Shown here: in pieces, positions 23,291 to 32,536 of the stretch
Layout of the letters: each line of letters opens with the position of its first letter
Numbering within the stretch: position 1 is the stretch's first letter
Assembly (NCBI GenBank): GCA_018398585.1
Contig: JAGTTD010000018.1
Coordinates: 7,261,501-7,325,500, forward strand
Direction of reading: 5' to 3'
Origin: Simmondsia chinensis
Taxonomy: Eukaryota; Streptophyta; Magnoliopsida; Caryophyllales; Simmondsiaceae
Length of the DNA: 64,000 bases
The notes under the pieces: model-generated
Database searches by the model: none
What the model saw: only the letters and a program-made list of their open reading frames with translations
Told to the model about the DNA's origin: nothing
Position numbers and translations under genes: made by a program

Positions 23291-23670
23291 GGTCCTTTGG
23301 TAAGGGCCAGATGCAGAAGTCGTTCGAAGAAGCGGCCTTCGCCTTAAACGTGGGTGAGATAAGCGACATTGTCGATACTGACAGTGGGATCCACATCATC
23401 ATGAGAACAGGCTAAGGCCCAAAACTCGAGCTCGAGGCATTGGGGTGATTCTGAGATGTCCTTTACTTGTTAAGAGGCATCCTCATTGTGTTTTCTTGGA
23501 TCGAACTAGACATTGTCCAAGAAGATTGTTGGGATTTTTGCATAATAGCTTACTTTTCCATGATGAATTTAATATGGTTATATTTTTGCTTATGGATTTC
23601 AACTTTGGATTATGAAGATTGTTGTGCTTTTGCCAAATTCCTGAAATTTGATGTTTATGATTTACTTTGA
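23291..23670 (+). pseudogene. PIN1: Captured last exon and 3' UTR of a Pin1-type parvulin
   Basis: After a good acceptor (ATATCCTTGCAG, ending at 23,290) the frame [40 protein letters not shown] and a stop (23,293-23,415) is the C-terminal third of a plant Pin1-like peptidyl-prolyl cis-trans isomerase. This family isomerises phospho-Ser/Thr-Pro bonds; plant Pin1 has only the parvulin domain, without a WW domain. The segment covers the last two strands and helix of the domain, including the conserved GQM, FE and SDIVDT-G-HII positions. The 5' exons are absent, so no active enzyme is encoded. About 255 bp after the stop look like the original 3' UTR. The exon has no internal lesion. It sits behind the TIR exon and the array A intron, as expected of Pack-MULE gene capture. 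An independent Pin1 retrocopy is unlikely because the exon starts exactly at a splice acceptor. Confidence 0.88.
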
Positions 23671-23699
23671 ATATATATATATATATATATATTTTAAAT

Positions 23700-24073
23700 G
23701 AGATTTGACCTATAAAGGGGCTTTTTCCATCCAACCCGTCCCCTTTCTCTCTCCTCATTTAATGCGCACAGTAGCTGCCATCCCATCCATCTCCCTTGTC
23801 TCTCCTCGCATTTACTTTCACAGCTGTAAAAATTGAATTTTACCCACTCCCCTTCCCGTCTTTCTCTCTTCCCCATAAGCAACTTGTTTTACAAGCCACC
23901 AGTCTCTCATCTTTCTCTCAGCCGTTCATTCTCTCTCTCCTCTTTCCCTCACATGTTCATCCTCTTTCTCCTCTACTTCAGCTGCGATTCTCGTTCCCTT
24001 GTGTCTATCCTTTGTTTTCACGCGTTCATCCTTGCTCTCTAGCTGCTCCAGTGTTTAATCACCATTTTCGAAG
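23700..24073 (+). repeat. Internal TIR-like block with 5' exon and splice donor
   Basis: It shares AACCCGTCCCCTTTCTCTC and CTCCTCATTTAAT with both outer TIRs and has the same CT-rich character, but lacks the outer ~110 bp. It ends CATTTTCGAAG followed by GTGAGT at 24,074, a consensus donor. An AT microsatellite (about 23,674-23,692) separates it from the Pin1 UTR. Inference: promoter and non-coding first exon of the DUF1985/Ulp1 gene. Confidence 0.6.
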
Positions 24074-25357
24074 GTGAGTAAGAGTTATTTTTGTAGGGAA
24101 ATGTATAATATGCGTTTGTTTTGTATGATTTCCTGAATATAGTGCATAGTATTTGTTAGGGTTTAGGGTTTTGGTGTTAGTGGCTTTGTGAGTAAGAGTT
24201 AGTGTTTTTTATTTGTGTAAAATGATCTTCTGCATGTTTTGTGATTTTTTTCATGTAAAATCAACCTTTGTGGTATAATGAACTTCTGCATGTTTCATAT
24301 GAGCAACCATACACTGTGTAGGATTGGTTTTAATGGTGTATAACCAACTTGTGTTTGTGTGTGTTAAGTAATTAATGACGTATGGTTAATCATACGCTGT
24401 GTATGATTGGTTTTAACTGGCTTAAAATCAACTTGTGGAGACGTTTTATAAGTAATTAGTGGTTTATGAGCAACCATACAGTGTGTATGATTGGTTTTAA
24501 TGGTGTGAAGCCAACTTGTGTTGATGTTTTTTAAGTAATTAGTGGTTTATGAGCAACCATACATTGTGTATGATTGGTATACCATACAGTGTGTATGATT
24601 TGTTTCAATGGTGTATAACCAACTTGTGTTTGTATGTGTTAAGTAATTAATGGTGTATAATCAATCATACACTGTGTATGACTGGTTTTAATGGTGTATA
24701 ACCAACCTGTGTATGTGTATGTTAAGTAACTAATGGTGTATAATCAATCATACACTGTATAGGATTGGGTTTAATGGTGTATAACCAACTTGTGTAGACG
24801 TTTTTTAAGTAATTAGTGGTTTATGAGCAACCATACAGTGTGTATGATTTGTTTTAATGGTGTATAACCAACCTGTGTATGTGTATGTTAAGTAATTAAT
24901 GGTATATAATCGATCATACACTGTGTATGATTGCTTTTAATGGTGTGAAACCAACTTGTGTAGATGATTTTTAAGTAATTAGTTATGAGCGACCATACAT
25001 TGTGTATGATTAGTATACCATACAGTGTGTATGATTTGTTTCAATTGTGTATAACCAACTTCTGTTTGTGTATATTAAGTAATTAATGGTGTATAATCAG
25101 TCATACACTGTGTAGGATTGGGTTTAATGGTGTATAACCAACTTGTGTTTGTGTATGTTAAGTAATTAGTGGTGTATAATCAATCATATACTGTGTATGA
25201 TTGGTTTTAATGGTGTATAACCAACTTGTGTTTGTGTATTTTAAGTAATTAGTTGTGTATAATCAATCATACACCGTGTATGATTTGTTTCAATGGTCTG
25301 TAACCAACGTGTGTTTGTGTGTGTTCAGTAATTAATGGTGTTTTGCTTTTATTTCAG
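24074..25357 (+). repeat. Array B: palindromic repeats in intron 1 of the Ulp1 gene
   Basis: From about 24,295 to 25,345, units of roughly 80-90 bp repeat the pattern GTATAATCAATCATACAC, TGTGTATGATTGG, TTTTAATGGTGTATAACCAA, CTTGTGTTTGTGTATGTTAA. Orientation and core match array A, but the unit is simpler and the variants differ. The intron runs from GTGAGT (24,074) to TTTTATTTCAG (ends 25,357). Confidence 0.85.
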
Positions 25358-28300
25358 ATGGCATTTTACACATGCAGGAAGAGCCGTACTGCAGTTGAGG
25401 TTGATTACATTTTCCCAAGGAGTTGCTGGAAATTCCTCTAGGTTATCCAAATGGGTGTGTTAACCAAGGTTGTTACGGAGATTCATGAAATCTTGAAGGA
25501 CAACGAAGCCATGGTTTGGCACTGTATCCATTTTAATTTTATTGACTTTTTACAATTACATTTATGATCCCATATTAACTAAAAGTGTTTTGCATTACAG
25601 CTTGCCCTTGCATCACAATACAATGTCGGGCATCTGCTTGAGCTGAGTGAGACCAATGTCTACTTCCGGCATAGTCTCATTCACGTTGTCCTTCTCCACT
25701 AGGTGGCCAACCCCAATCCTGAGGAGTTATCATTCTTATTTGGTGGGAAGTTAGTGCACCTCGGGAGGAGGGAGTTTTGCATTCTCACCGGCTTGAGATA
25801 TGCCGGTGTGGAAGAGGTACGCGGTGGTCCCAACAGGCTGGTTGCCAAGTACGGCATGAGAGGGAGGATGACTAGGCAGCAGCTGTTTGATGCATGCAGA
25901 ACCTGCTCCATCATGAAGGACCAGGTTAAGCTTGCTGTTGCCTACCTGGTCGAGGGTCTACTGTTCGCCAAACACAAGCGAACATGCATTGACCTGAACA
26001 TCCTGGCCCTCGCGGATGATGTGGACTCTTTCAACAGTGTTGCTTGGGGATCCTTGAGCTGGAAATTCTTGGTGCGGAAGCTCAAGGATTTCGTAGAAAA
26101 AATGCAACACGGTTTGGAGAAGACCTACTCCGTCCACGGGTTCTATGATGTGGTTTCCATATTTGCCCTGGAAACCCTTCCAGAACTTGCCAAGGTTGGG
26201 GTGGTGAGGGTTGGCAACCAGCCTCTTGAGCGGATCCTTAACTGGAAGATGTCCGGTAAGGTTTCGTACTCCGCTCTGCTCTCAACGGTATTTAATCAGG
26301 TAATAATACATTATGTTTTTATTGTTTTACTACTGGTTGTTTCATATCTTTTGGGTTAGAAGTATGATTTGTAATTTTACTAACGTTCATATGATGTATC
26401 TTCCTTTGATCAGCAATTGAATGCCGAACCGATTAGACTGACGAGTGCGGAAGCCAGTCATCCTAATCTACAAGGCATTCCCTATGCTGGGGACGGTGAG
26501 GAGGGGGTTCAATCTCCTGTTATGGCAATGCCAACAGATCCAAGTGATGAGCCACAACCATTGGCAACTCAACGCCCCTTGCCGGCATCCCAGGAGCAAC
26601 CGTATACTACGTCACCCAATTTGGCGTACCAATTGATATTGACATTTCGTTTTGTGTTTATTTAATTGTATTTTTTTCCTTGTGGATACTATATTATTCA
26701 AATTCATGTTTATGACAATTTGGAGGACTTATTGCAGGTTATGGAGAGACTCGGAGAAATGGAGAAAGATATGTAAATAATGCGGATGCACTTCGAAAGC
26801 AGACTTGAAGCGCAGCAGCATCAGCTGCAAATGTACTTCAAAAGCAGACTTGAAGCGCAGCAGCTTCAACTGCAAATGTACGAACGACGGTTTGAGGCTC
26901 AGGAGGCAATGATTAAGGAGCTCTTAGACTGTTAACCGCATGCCGCATCTCCGCATATCACATCCCCATATATATGTTCACCGACTTCTGCTCATCCATC
27001 CCCGATTGAGCAAGCCATTATAATTTCTCCTACATGTATTGGGTAAGACACTATGGCTTCCTTGTTAGTGTCCCAATTTGTTCTATTTTCATGCATGTTG
27101 ATGCTTATTGACTTTGGTATTTGCTATGCCATCTAGGGCCGAGGAAAATGTCTTCAAGGAACCATCGTCAACGCATGTGGACGGTGTTGAAAACTTGATG
27201 ACATTGTTCGAGACAGTTTGTAGATTGGGGCAAGAGAGGAGGGACCCAAAGCCTAACCCCAAGTACAAAGGCGAAGAATGGACCACGGAGGGTAAGAGCA
27301 AACGGGCAAGAATGACCCATCTTGGACCGGAGCCGGTTCTGCCCTTCAATCCATTCAAGCCTCCCTCCAAGGAAGACATCAAAGAATTTGATGATTTTTA
27401 CAAAAGTTTCCGCACAATGGTCAAGAAGTGAGTGTGATTTTACACTATGCTTTTTGATAATGAGTATGTAAATATTTTCAGAATGCATCTTTCCTATGGT
27501 ATGCTTATATATCATGCTTGGTATTGTATATTACAGAGATTTGAATACTCCCTTTCTGTTACCTGGTGATCAACAAATGGATTTCTTTGTTTTGAGTGCA
27601 ATGACGGGGCAATTTTGGTATCGGTTGAAAAACGAGGACGCCTGGCTTACGGATGAGGTATGTTTCCCATCACGATAATTTTGTCGTGTGATTACTGTAA
27701 TTGGATCCCATTCTTTTTTTGTTGGTGTGTCAACTAATTAGTGGTGTATGATGAATAATAATACCGTGTATTATAGGTTTTAATTTCCAGGTGTGAAATC
27801 AACTTGTATAGGTGTGTTTCAAGTATTAAGTGGTGTATGATTGATCATACACTGTGTATAATTGATCATAATGGTGTATATTGACTTCTGTTATTGTGTA
27901 TTAAGTAAGTAAGTGTTGTATTACTAGTCATACACCATGTATGATTAGTTTTAAAAGTGTAAAATCAACCTGTGTTAGTGTGTTATAAATAAAAAGTGGT
28001 GTATGATTAGTCATACACCATGTATGATAGGGTTTAATTGTGTAAAATCACCTTATTTATGTGTATTTGAAGTGATTAGTGGTGTGTGGTTAATCGTACA
28101 TCATGTATGATGGGTTTTACTTGTCCAAGAACAACTTGTGTTAGGGTGTCTCAACTAATTAGTGGTGAATTGCAGGAAATGGATGTAGTTTTGCACTACA
28201 TTTCGGAGAAGAAACATCAGTGGCCAGAGCATTTCGACCAGAGGGCAACATGCGCGCATACAACGGTTGCTCCTCAATTTGGAGCCCTACTCAAACGGAG

Positions 28301-28981
28301 TCAAGACGGAGGAATCCCAATCGAGTCAGCTATTGATGATTTTGAATCGTTGATCATTAAGTTTCTTGTTGGGGATACCACATATGGGGTCCGCTGCCAC
28401 GACGTGGATCGGATATACATGCCCATTAATCAACCTAATCAACATTGGTTCCTTGCTGCCATCCATTTTAATAAATGGCGGAAACAGGTATTTGATTCCT
28501 TGTACTCCGCCGCAGCCAGGGAATCAAGATTAGAACATGTGGAACCAATTGCGAAATTGCTTCCACATTCTCTAGATATGGTTAATTTTTGGGATGTTCG
28601 AAAGGACCTCATAAAATTCAGAGGCAAGCCTTTCTTGGGCACATACAACCGGAATGAATGTCCATAACAGAGGGGGTATGACCTCTACTTCCCATGCAGT
28701 TTTACTATTCCGTTCATTTGGCCTTTTGGTTACGAAGTGGATGCAAAATAGTCATTACTTGCAATGATGTTTAATTTCTGACTTGTCTCATCTGTATTAT
28801 TATGAACAGCAGGTCAGATTGTGGAATTTTTGTTGTAAAGTTCATTGAATTGTTGCTGACAAATGGACTGAGCAACTCCCAATGTACGCAAGCGCAGATG
28901 GGAAAATTGCGGCTGTATACGTGTGTACACTTGTACAAACATGGAAGAAATAAACAGATGCAAATGTGTACATGTGAATAA
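25358..28981 (+). pseudogene. DUF1985 / Ulp1-like C48 cysteine protease gene, decayed
   Basis: Eight exons with GT-AG borders can be read: 25,358-25,513; 25,601-26,299; 26,414-~26,620; 26,738-27,042; 27,137-27,427; 27,537-27,657; 28,176-28,675; 28,813-28,981. Exon 2 encodes a DUF1985 domain (LGRREFCILTGLRYAGVEEV; RQQLFDACRTCSIMKDQVKL). Exons 7-8 encode the Ulp1 domain: His in QPNQHWFLAAIHF, Asp in VFDSLYS, Cys in GSDCGIFVVKFIELLL (Cys codon 28,820-28,822, after the last intron). The Ulp1 family cleaves SUMO or related modifiers; this lineage lives in plant MULEs and its role is unknown. In-frame stops break exon 1 (near 25,423), exon 2 (25,700-25,702), exon 4 (two) and exon 7 (near 28,665, where the active-site Gln is expected). 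Exon 4 has a duplicated 45-48 nt coiled-coil segment (FESRLEAQQHQLQMY, then FKSRLEAQQLQLQMY). The gene is inactive as it stands. Confidence 0.82.
27658..28175 (+). repeat. Palindromic repeats in intron 6 of the Ulp1 gene
   Basis: Between donor GTATGT (27,658) and acceptor GAATTGCAG (ends 28,175) lie about six degenerate units of the same family (GTGTATGATTGATCATACAC, GTGTATGATTAGTCATACAC). They run in the same orientation as arrays A and B. The array family has therefore spread to an internal intron. Confidence 0.8.
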
Positions 28982-28982
28982 A

Positions 28983-29222
28983 ATTATGTTATTGTATATG
29001 ACCATATTACCAAAGGATTTACATTGTATTCATTATACTGAAAATTGTATGTAATATTGTATATTTCAATAGTGTTGTATGTTCCGATTGATGTATTTTC
29101 AAATTGTGTAATAAAAATTGTCAATTTTGAAGTTGGTCGCAATTGTGTGTTATTGGGGTTTGATGCGTATTTGAAGTGTGTTACAATGTGTGTCGACACA
29201 CAGGGATGGTGTGTCAACACAC
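28983..29222 (+). repeat. 3' flank of the Ulp1 gene, inverted partner of 32,190-32,455
   Basis: Shared blocks include TATGTTATTGTATAT, GGATTTACATTGTATTCA, GTAATAAAAATTGTCAAT, TTTTGAAGTTGGTC, CAATTGTGTGTT and a TGTGTCGACACA palindrome, all in the same order on opposite strands. The two convergent genes thus end in homologous 3' sequence. Confidence 0.75.
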
Positions 29223-29358
29223 ATCCTTACAGACCACCAATATAGGTTGATTTCACAGCATCATACCAGCAAAACCTAAAACAATACATGCAAAAGTTAT
29301 TTTTACCCATTAAAACTCATCCTACACCATTTGTAGGACAAACTGGACATATATAACT

Positions 29359-29666
29359 GGCCCAGCACCGCCATTTCTAGAACCACTTTCGGTTGTCCAT
29401 CTGCAGTTGTTCCATGACTTGTACAGCGCCTCTCAATCTCTGAATTTCCAACTCTAACGCTTGTTTGCGATCGAGCTCTTTCTCGAGGGTGATAACATAG
29501 GGAAAAAGAGGCGCTTTACAAACAGATAATCACCCTCGAGAAAGAGCTCGATCGCAAATAAGCGTTAGAGATGGAAATTCAGAGATTGAGAGGCGCTATG
29601 CAAGTCATGGAACAACTGAACTGATTTCTTGCAGAGGGGCAAACGAAAGTGGTTTTAGTACTGGCC
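29359..29666. repeat. Long inverted repeat (hairpin) with ~135-bp arms
   Basis: The left arm (29,359-29,493) and right arm (29,529-29,666) are complementary with few mismatches; landmarks are GCGATCGAGCTCTTTCTCGA and its complement TCGAGAAAGAGCTCGATCGC. The loop is about 35 nt. The right arm reads as a coiled-coil frame (ALEMEIQRLRGAMQVMEQLN), which recalls exon 4 of the Ulp1 gene. A related outer block (CTGGCCCACCACTGCCGCTG) recurs at 29,661 and 29,907. Confidence 0.85.
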
Positions 29667-29968
29667 CACCAGTGCCGCTGCCAGAACCACTTACAGTTGT
29701 TCCTCTGCATATGTTGTCTGTAAAGAGCATCAACTGCATGCATACAAAGTTCAAGATCCTTATCATGCGGATGCACTTCACACCATTGCAACTCATCATA
29801 TACCGTACACCATGTGTGATTGATCATACACCACTAATTGCTTGGTACACCGTTGATAAAACATGATCTGTAGAGGTGCCACCTCTCTCTGCATCTCAGC
29901 TTTCACTGGCCCACCACTGCCGCTGCTAGAACCACTTACATTAGCAATTTAAATGGCTAGATATATTG

Positions 29969-30117
29969 AGGAACCGTATATTATTGGCTTCCTGCCCATC
30001 TCATCCATTTATAGGGGAGAATCGTGGGAGAGGGGTATGATAAAGTAGGTGGTAGTTGAGGTTATTAAATGTCTTGCTCAGTAGTCCATTATGACCCCTG
30101 AACATTCAATGTTCAAC
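29969..30117 (-). repeat. Left inverted arm flanking array C
   Basis: It pairs with 31,073-31,250 on the opposite strand. Shared blocks are GTTGAACATTGAA, GTTCAGGGGTCATAAT, GACATTTAATAACCTCAACT, ACCACCTACTTTATC, CCTATAAATGGA and CAGGAAGCCAAT. The CCTATAAATGGA motif could be a TATA box facing outwards from the array on each side. Confidence 0.8.
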
Positions 30118-30235
30118 CACCAACCACCCCAACCGGTCAGCCTCCTCCATATAAATCAACAAGGGCATTTATATTGATAGTACACAATTTCATTGATAGC
30201 TGTGGCAATTACAGTATAATAAATTAATTGTACAA

Positions 30236-31063
30236 GTGTGTTTATTTAGTGGTGTATGACTTACCATACATCGTGTATGATAAGTATTATTGGTGTGAAA
30301 TCAACTTGTATAAGCGTGTTTCAATTACTTAGTGCTGTATGACTTACCCTATACCGTGTATGATAAGTATTAATGGTGTGAAATCAACTTGTACAAGTGT
30401 GTTTCAACTACTTAGTGGTGTATGACTTACCATACACCGTGTATGATAAGTATTAATGGTGTGAAATCAACTTGTACAAGTGTGTTTCAACTACTTAGTG
30501 GTGTATGACTTACCATACATCGTGTATGATAAGTATTAATGGTGTGAAATCAACTTGTACAAGTGTGTTTCAACTACTTAGTGGTGTATGACTTACCATA
30601 CACCGTATATGATAAGTAGTAATGGTGTGAAATCAACTTGTACAAGTGTGGTTCAACTACTTAGTGGTGTATGACTTACCATACACCGTGTATGATAAGT
30701 ATTAATGGTGTGAAATCAACTTGTACAAGTGTGTTTCAACTACTTAGTGGTGTATGACTTACTATACACCGTGTATGATAAGTAGTAATGGTGTGAAATC
30801 AACTTGTACAAGTGTGTTTCAACTACTTAGTGGTGTATGACTTACCATACACTGTGTATGATAAGTAGTAATGGTGTGAAATCAACTTGTACAAGTGTGT
30901 TTCAACTACTTAGTGGTGTATGACTTACTATACACCCTGTATGATAAGTATTAGTGGTGTGAAATCAACTTGTACAAGTGTGTTTCAACTACTTAGTGGT
31001 GTATGACTTACCATACATCGTGTATGAAAAGTATTAATGGTGTGAAATCAACTTGTACAAGGG
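30236..31063 (+). repeat. Array C: ten units of exactly 83 bp
   Basis: The landmark TATGACTTA recurs at 30,255, 30,338, 30,421, 30,504, 30,587, 30,670, 30,753, 30,836, 30,919 and 31,002, always 83 bp apart. The units differ by only a few substitutions each. The core CCATACACCGTGTATGATAAG is a variant of the palindrome in arrays A and B. Equal spacing without indels points to recent amplification. Confidence 0.92.
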
Positions 31064-31072
31064 TAGTTGGGC

Positions 31073-31250
31073 GTTGAACATTGAAAGTTCAGGGGTCATA
31101 ATTGACACCCAGGGAAGACATTTAATAACCTCAACTACCACCTACTTTATCCTACCCATCTTCCACGGTTCTCCCTATGTTTTTGTACCTTATATGCTTT
31201 TGCCTATAAATGGAGGAGTTGAACAGGAAGCCAATCATCCACGTTTCCTC
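31073..31250 (+). repeat. Right inverted arm flanking array C
   Basis: Inverted partner of 29,969-30,117, with a ~26-bp insertion before GCCTATAAATGGAGG. Together the arms and array form a ~1.28-kb unit that looks like a foldback element or an internal pair of promoter ends of the MULE. Confidence 0.78.
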
Positions 31251-31569
31251 ACTTTCGTGCTACATATAGTCATTGATATTGCTAATGAAAGTGGTTCCTT
31301 AATTTGAAGACTCCTCTTTTGGCTTACTAATGAAGGAGGTGCGAGCACTTCCACAGATCAAGGAGAATGTAAAGGATGTGATGTTTTACTAATGAATATA
31401 ATCGATTCCTCAGACATTTTACAAATAAGTTCAGACCTGCTAATTACCAATGATCAATGAATCCTGGATGATCATGATTCGTTAAGGCTTTTGCTTGAAT
31501 GTGTTTTAGAGGAAGTATGTGATTAACCAAAACCCTTTACTAATCAATTTGTATGCAGGGTAATCTAAA
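31251..31569. other. No gene recognised
   Basis: Unique-looking MULE interior with no recognisable domain or repeat. Confidence 0.55.
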
Positions 31570-31579
31570 AGATGTCCTA

Positions 31580-31915
31580 CAACTGTATACTGTACACTTT
31601 GTATGATAGTTTTAGATGGTGTGAAATAAACTTGTTGTAATGTGTTTGAAGTAAATAGCGGTGTATGATGAATCATACACGGTGTATGATGAGTTTTATG
31701 TGTGTAAAATCAACTTTTGCATGTATTTTATCAGGTTTTGCTGGTATGATGCTGTGAAATCAACTTATATAGGTGTGTTTGAAGAAATCATTGCTATACG
31801 ATGAATCATACACGGTGTATGATGGGTTATATTGGTGTGATATCAGCTTATACAGTTGTGTTTGAAGTAAAAGCGGCGTATGATGAATCATACACGGTGT
31901 ATGATGAGTTTCAGA
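31580..31915 (+). repeat. Array E: degenerate palindromic repeats
   Basis: About four units with the core AATCATACACGGTGTATGAT, spaced irregularly (about 31,600, 31,672, 31,806, 31,887). Same orientation as arrays A-C. Confidence 0.75.
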
Positions 31916-32082
31916 TATTTTATTTTAGATATTTATATGGGTTTTGTTAATAGTTATGATTTTCCCGCCTGTTTGCATATGTGTACATATATATATTTTG
32001 TTGTAGTGTTTTGTGGGTCAAATGAAATAAAAAGACTGTGTCTTTCTCTCTCCTCTTTTCCCTGTGCTTTCTGATGACCAGG

Positions 32083-32144
32083 AAAGGTTGGCAGCAATAC
32101 ATGACCGAAGGCTTTGATCTGTCATCATCCAATTTAAACGTTCA
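32083..32144 (+). other. Exon-like segment between AG and GT
   Basis: After a pyrimidine-rich stretch (TTTCTCTCTCCTCTTTTCCC) and ACCAG, a short open stretch reads GWQQYMTEGFDLSSSNLNVQ and ends CAG followed by GTAATT. It lies just behind array E, as the Pin1 and Ulp1 exons lie behind their arrays. I do not recognise the peptide. It may be another captured exon or chance. Confidence 0.3.
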
Positions 32145-32189
32145 GGTAATTATTGGTATCGACACACAGACCTGCGGACACCTTTGATG

Positions 32190-32455
32190 CTGATCTATGT
32201 GTCGACACACCATCCGTGAGTGTCGACATACATCGTAACACACTTGAAAAACACATCAACCACTTAGAACACACAATTGGGACCAACTTCAAAACAATTC
32301 ATTGACAATTTTTATTACATGAATATACAACAATATGGAAATATACACAATTTTCATTACATTATTACATACACATCACAACATTTCGACAATTTTCAAT
32401 ACACTGAATACAATGTAAATCCTATAGTAATATACAATAACATATACACATCACA
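32190..32455 (-). repeat. 3' flank of the transposase gene, inverted partner of 28,983-29,222
   Basis: It contains two TGTGTCGACA-type palindromes (around 32,198 and 32,221) and the A/T-rich blocks shared with the Ulp1 3' flank. Confidence 0.75.
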
Positions 32456-32536
32456 GTGTACGATGTATTACAATGGTGTAAAACGAACTCATATAGGTAT
32501 ATCACAAGTAAAATTTATACATTTGAAGACTGTAAG

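Noticed and set aside
29359..29666. A microRNA precursor
   Set aside because: The arms are too long and too perfectly paired for a typical plant miRNA; it fits a foldback repeat better.
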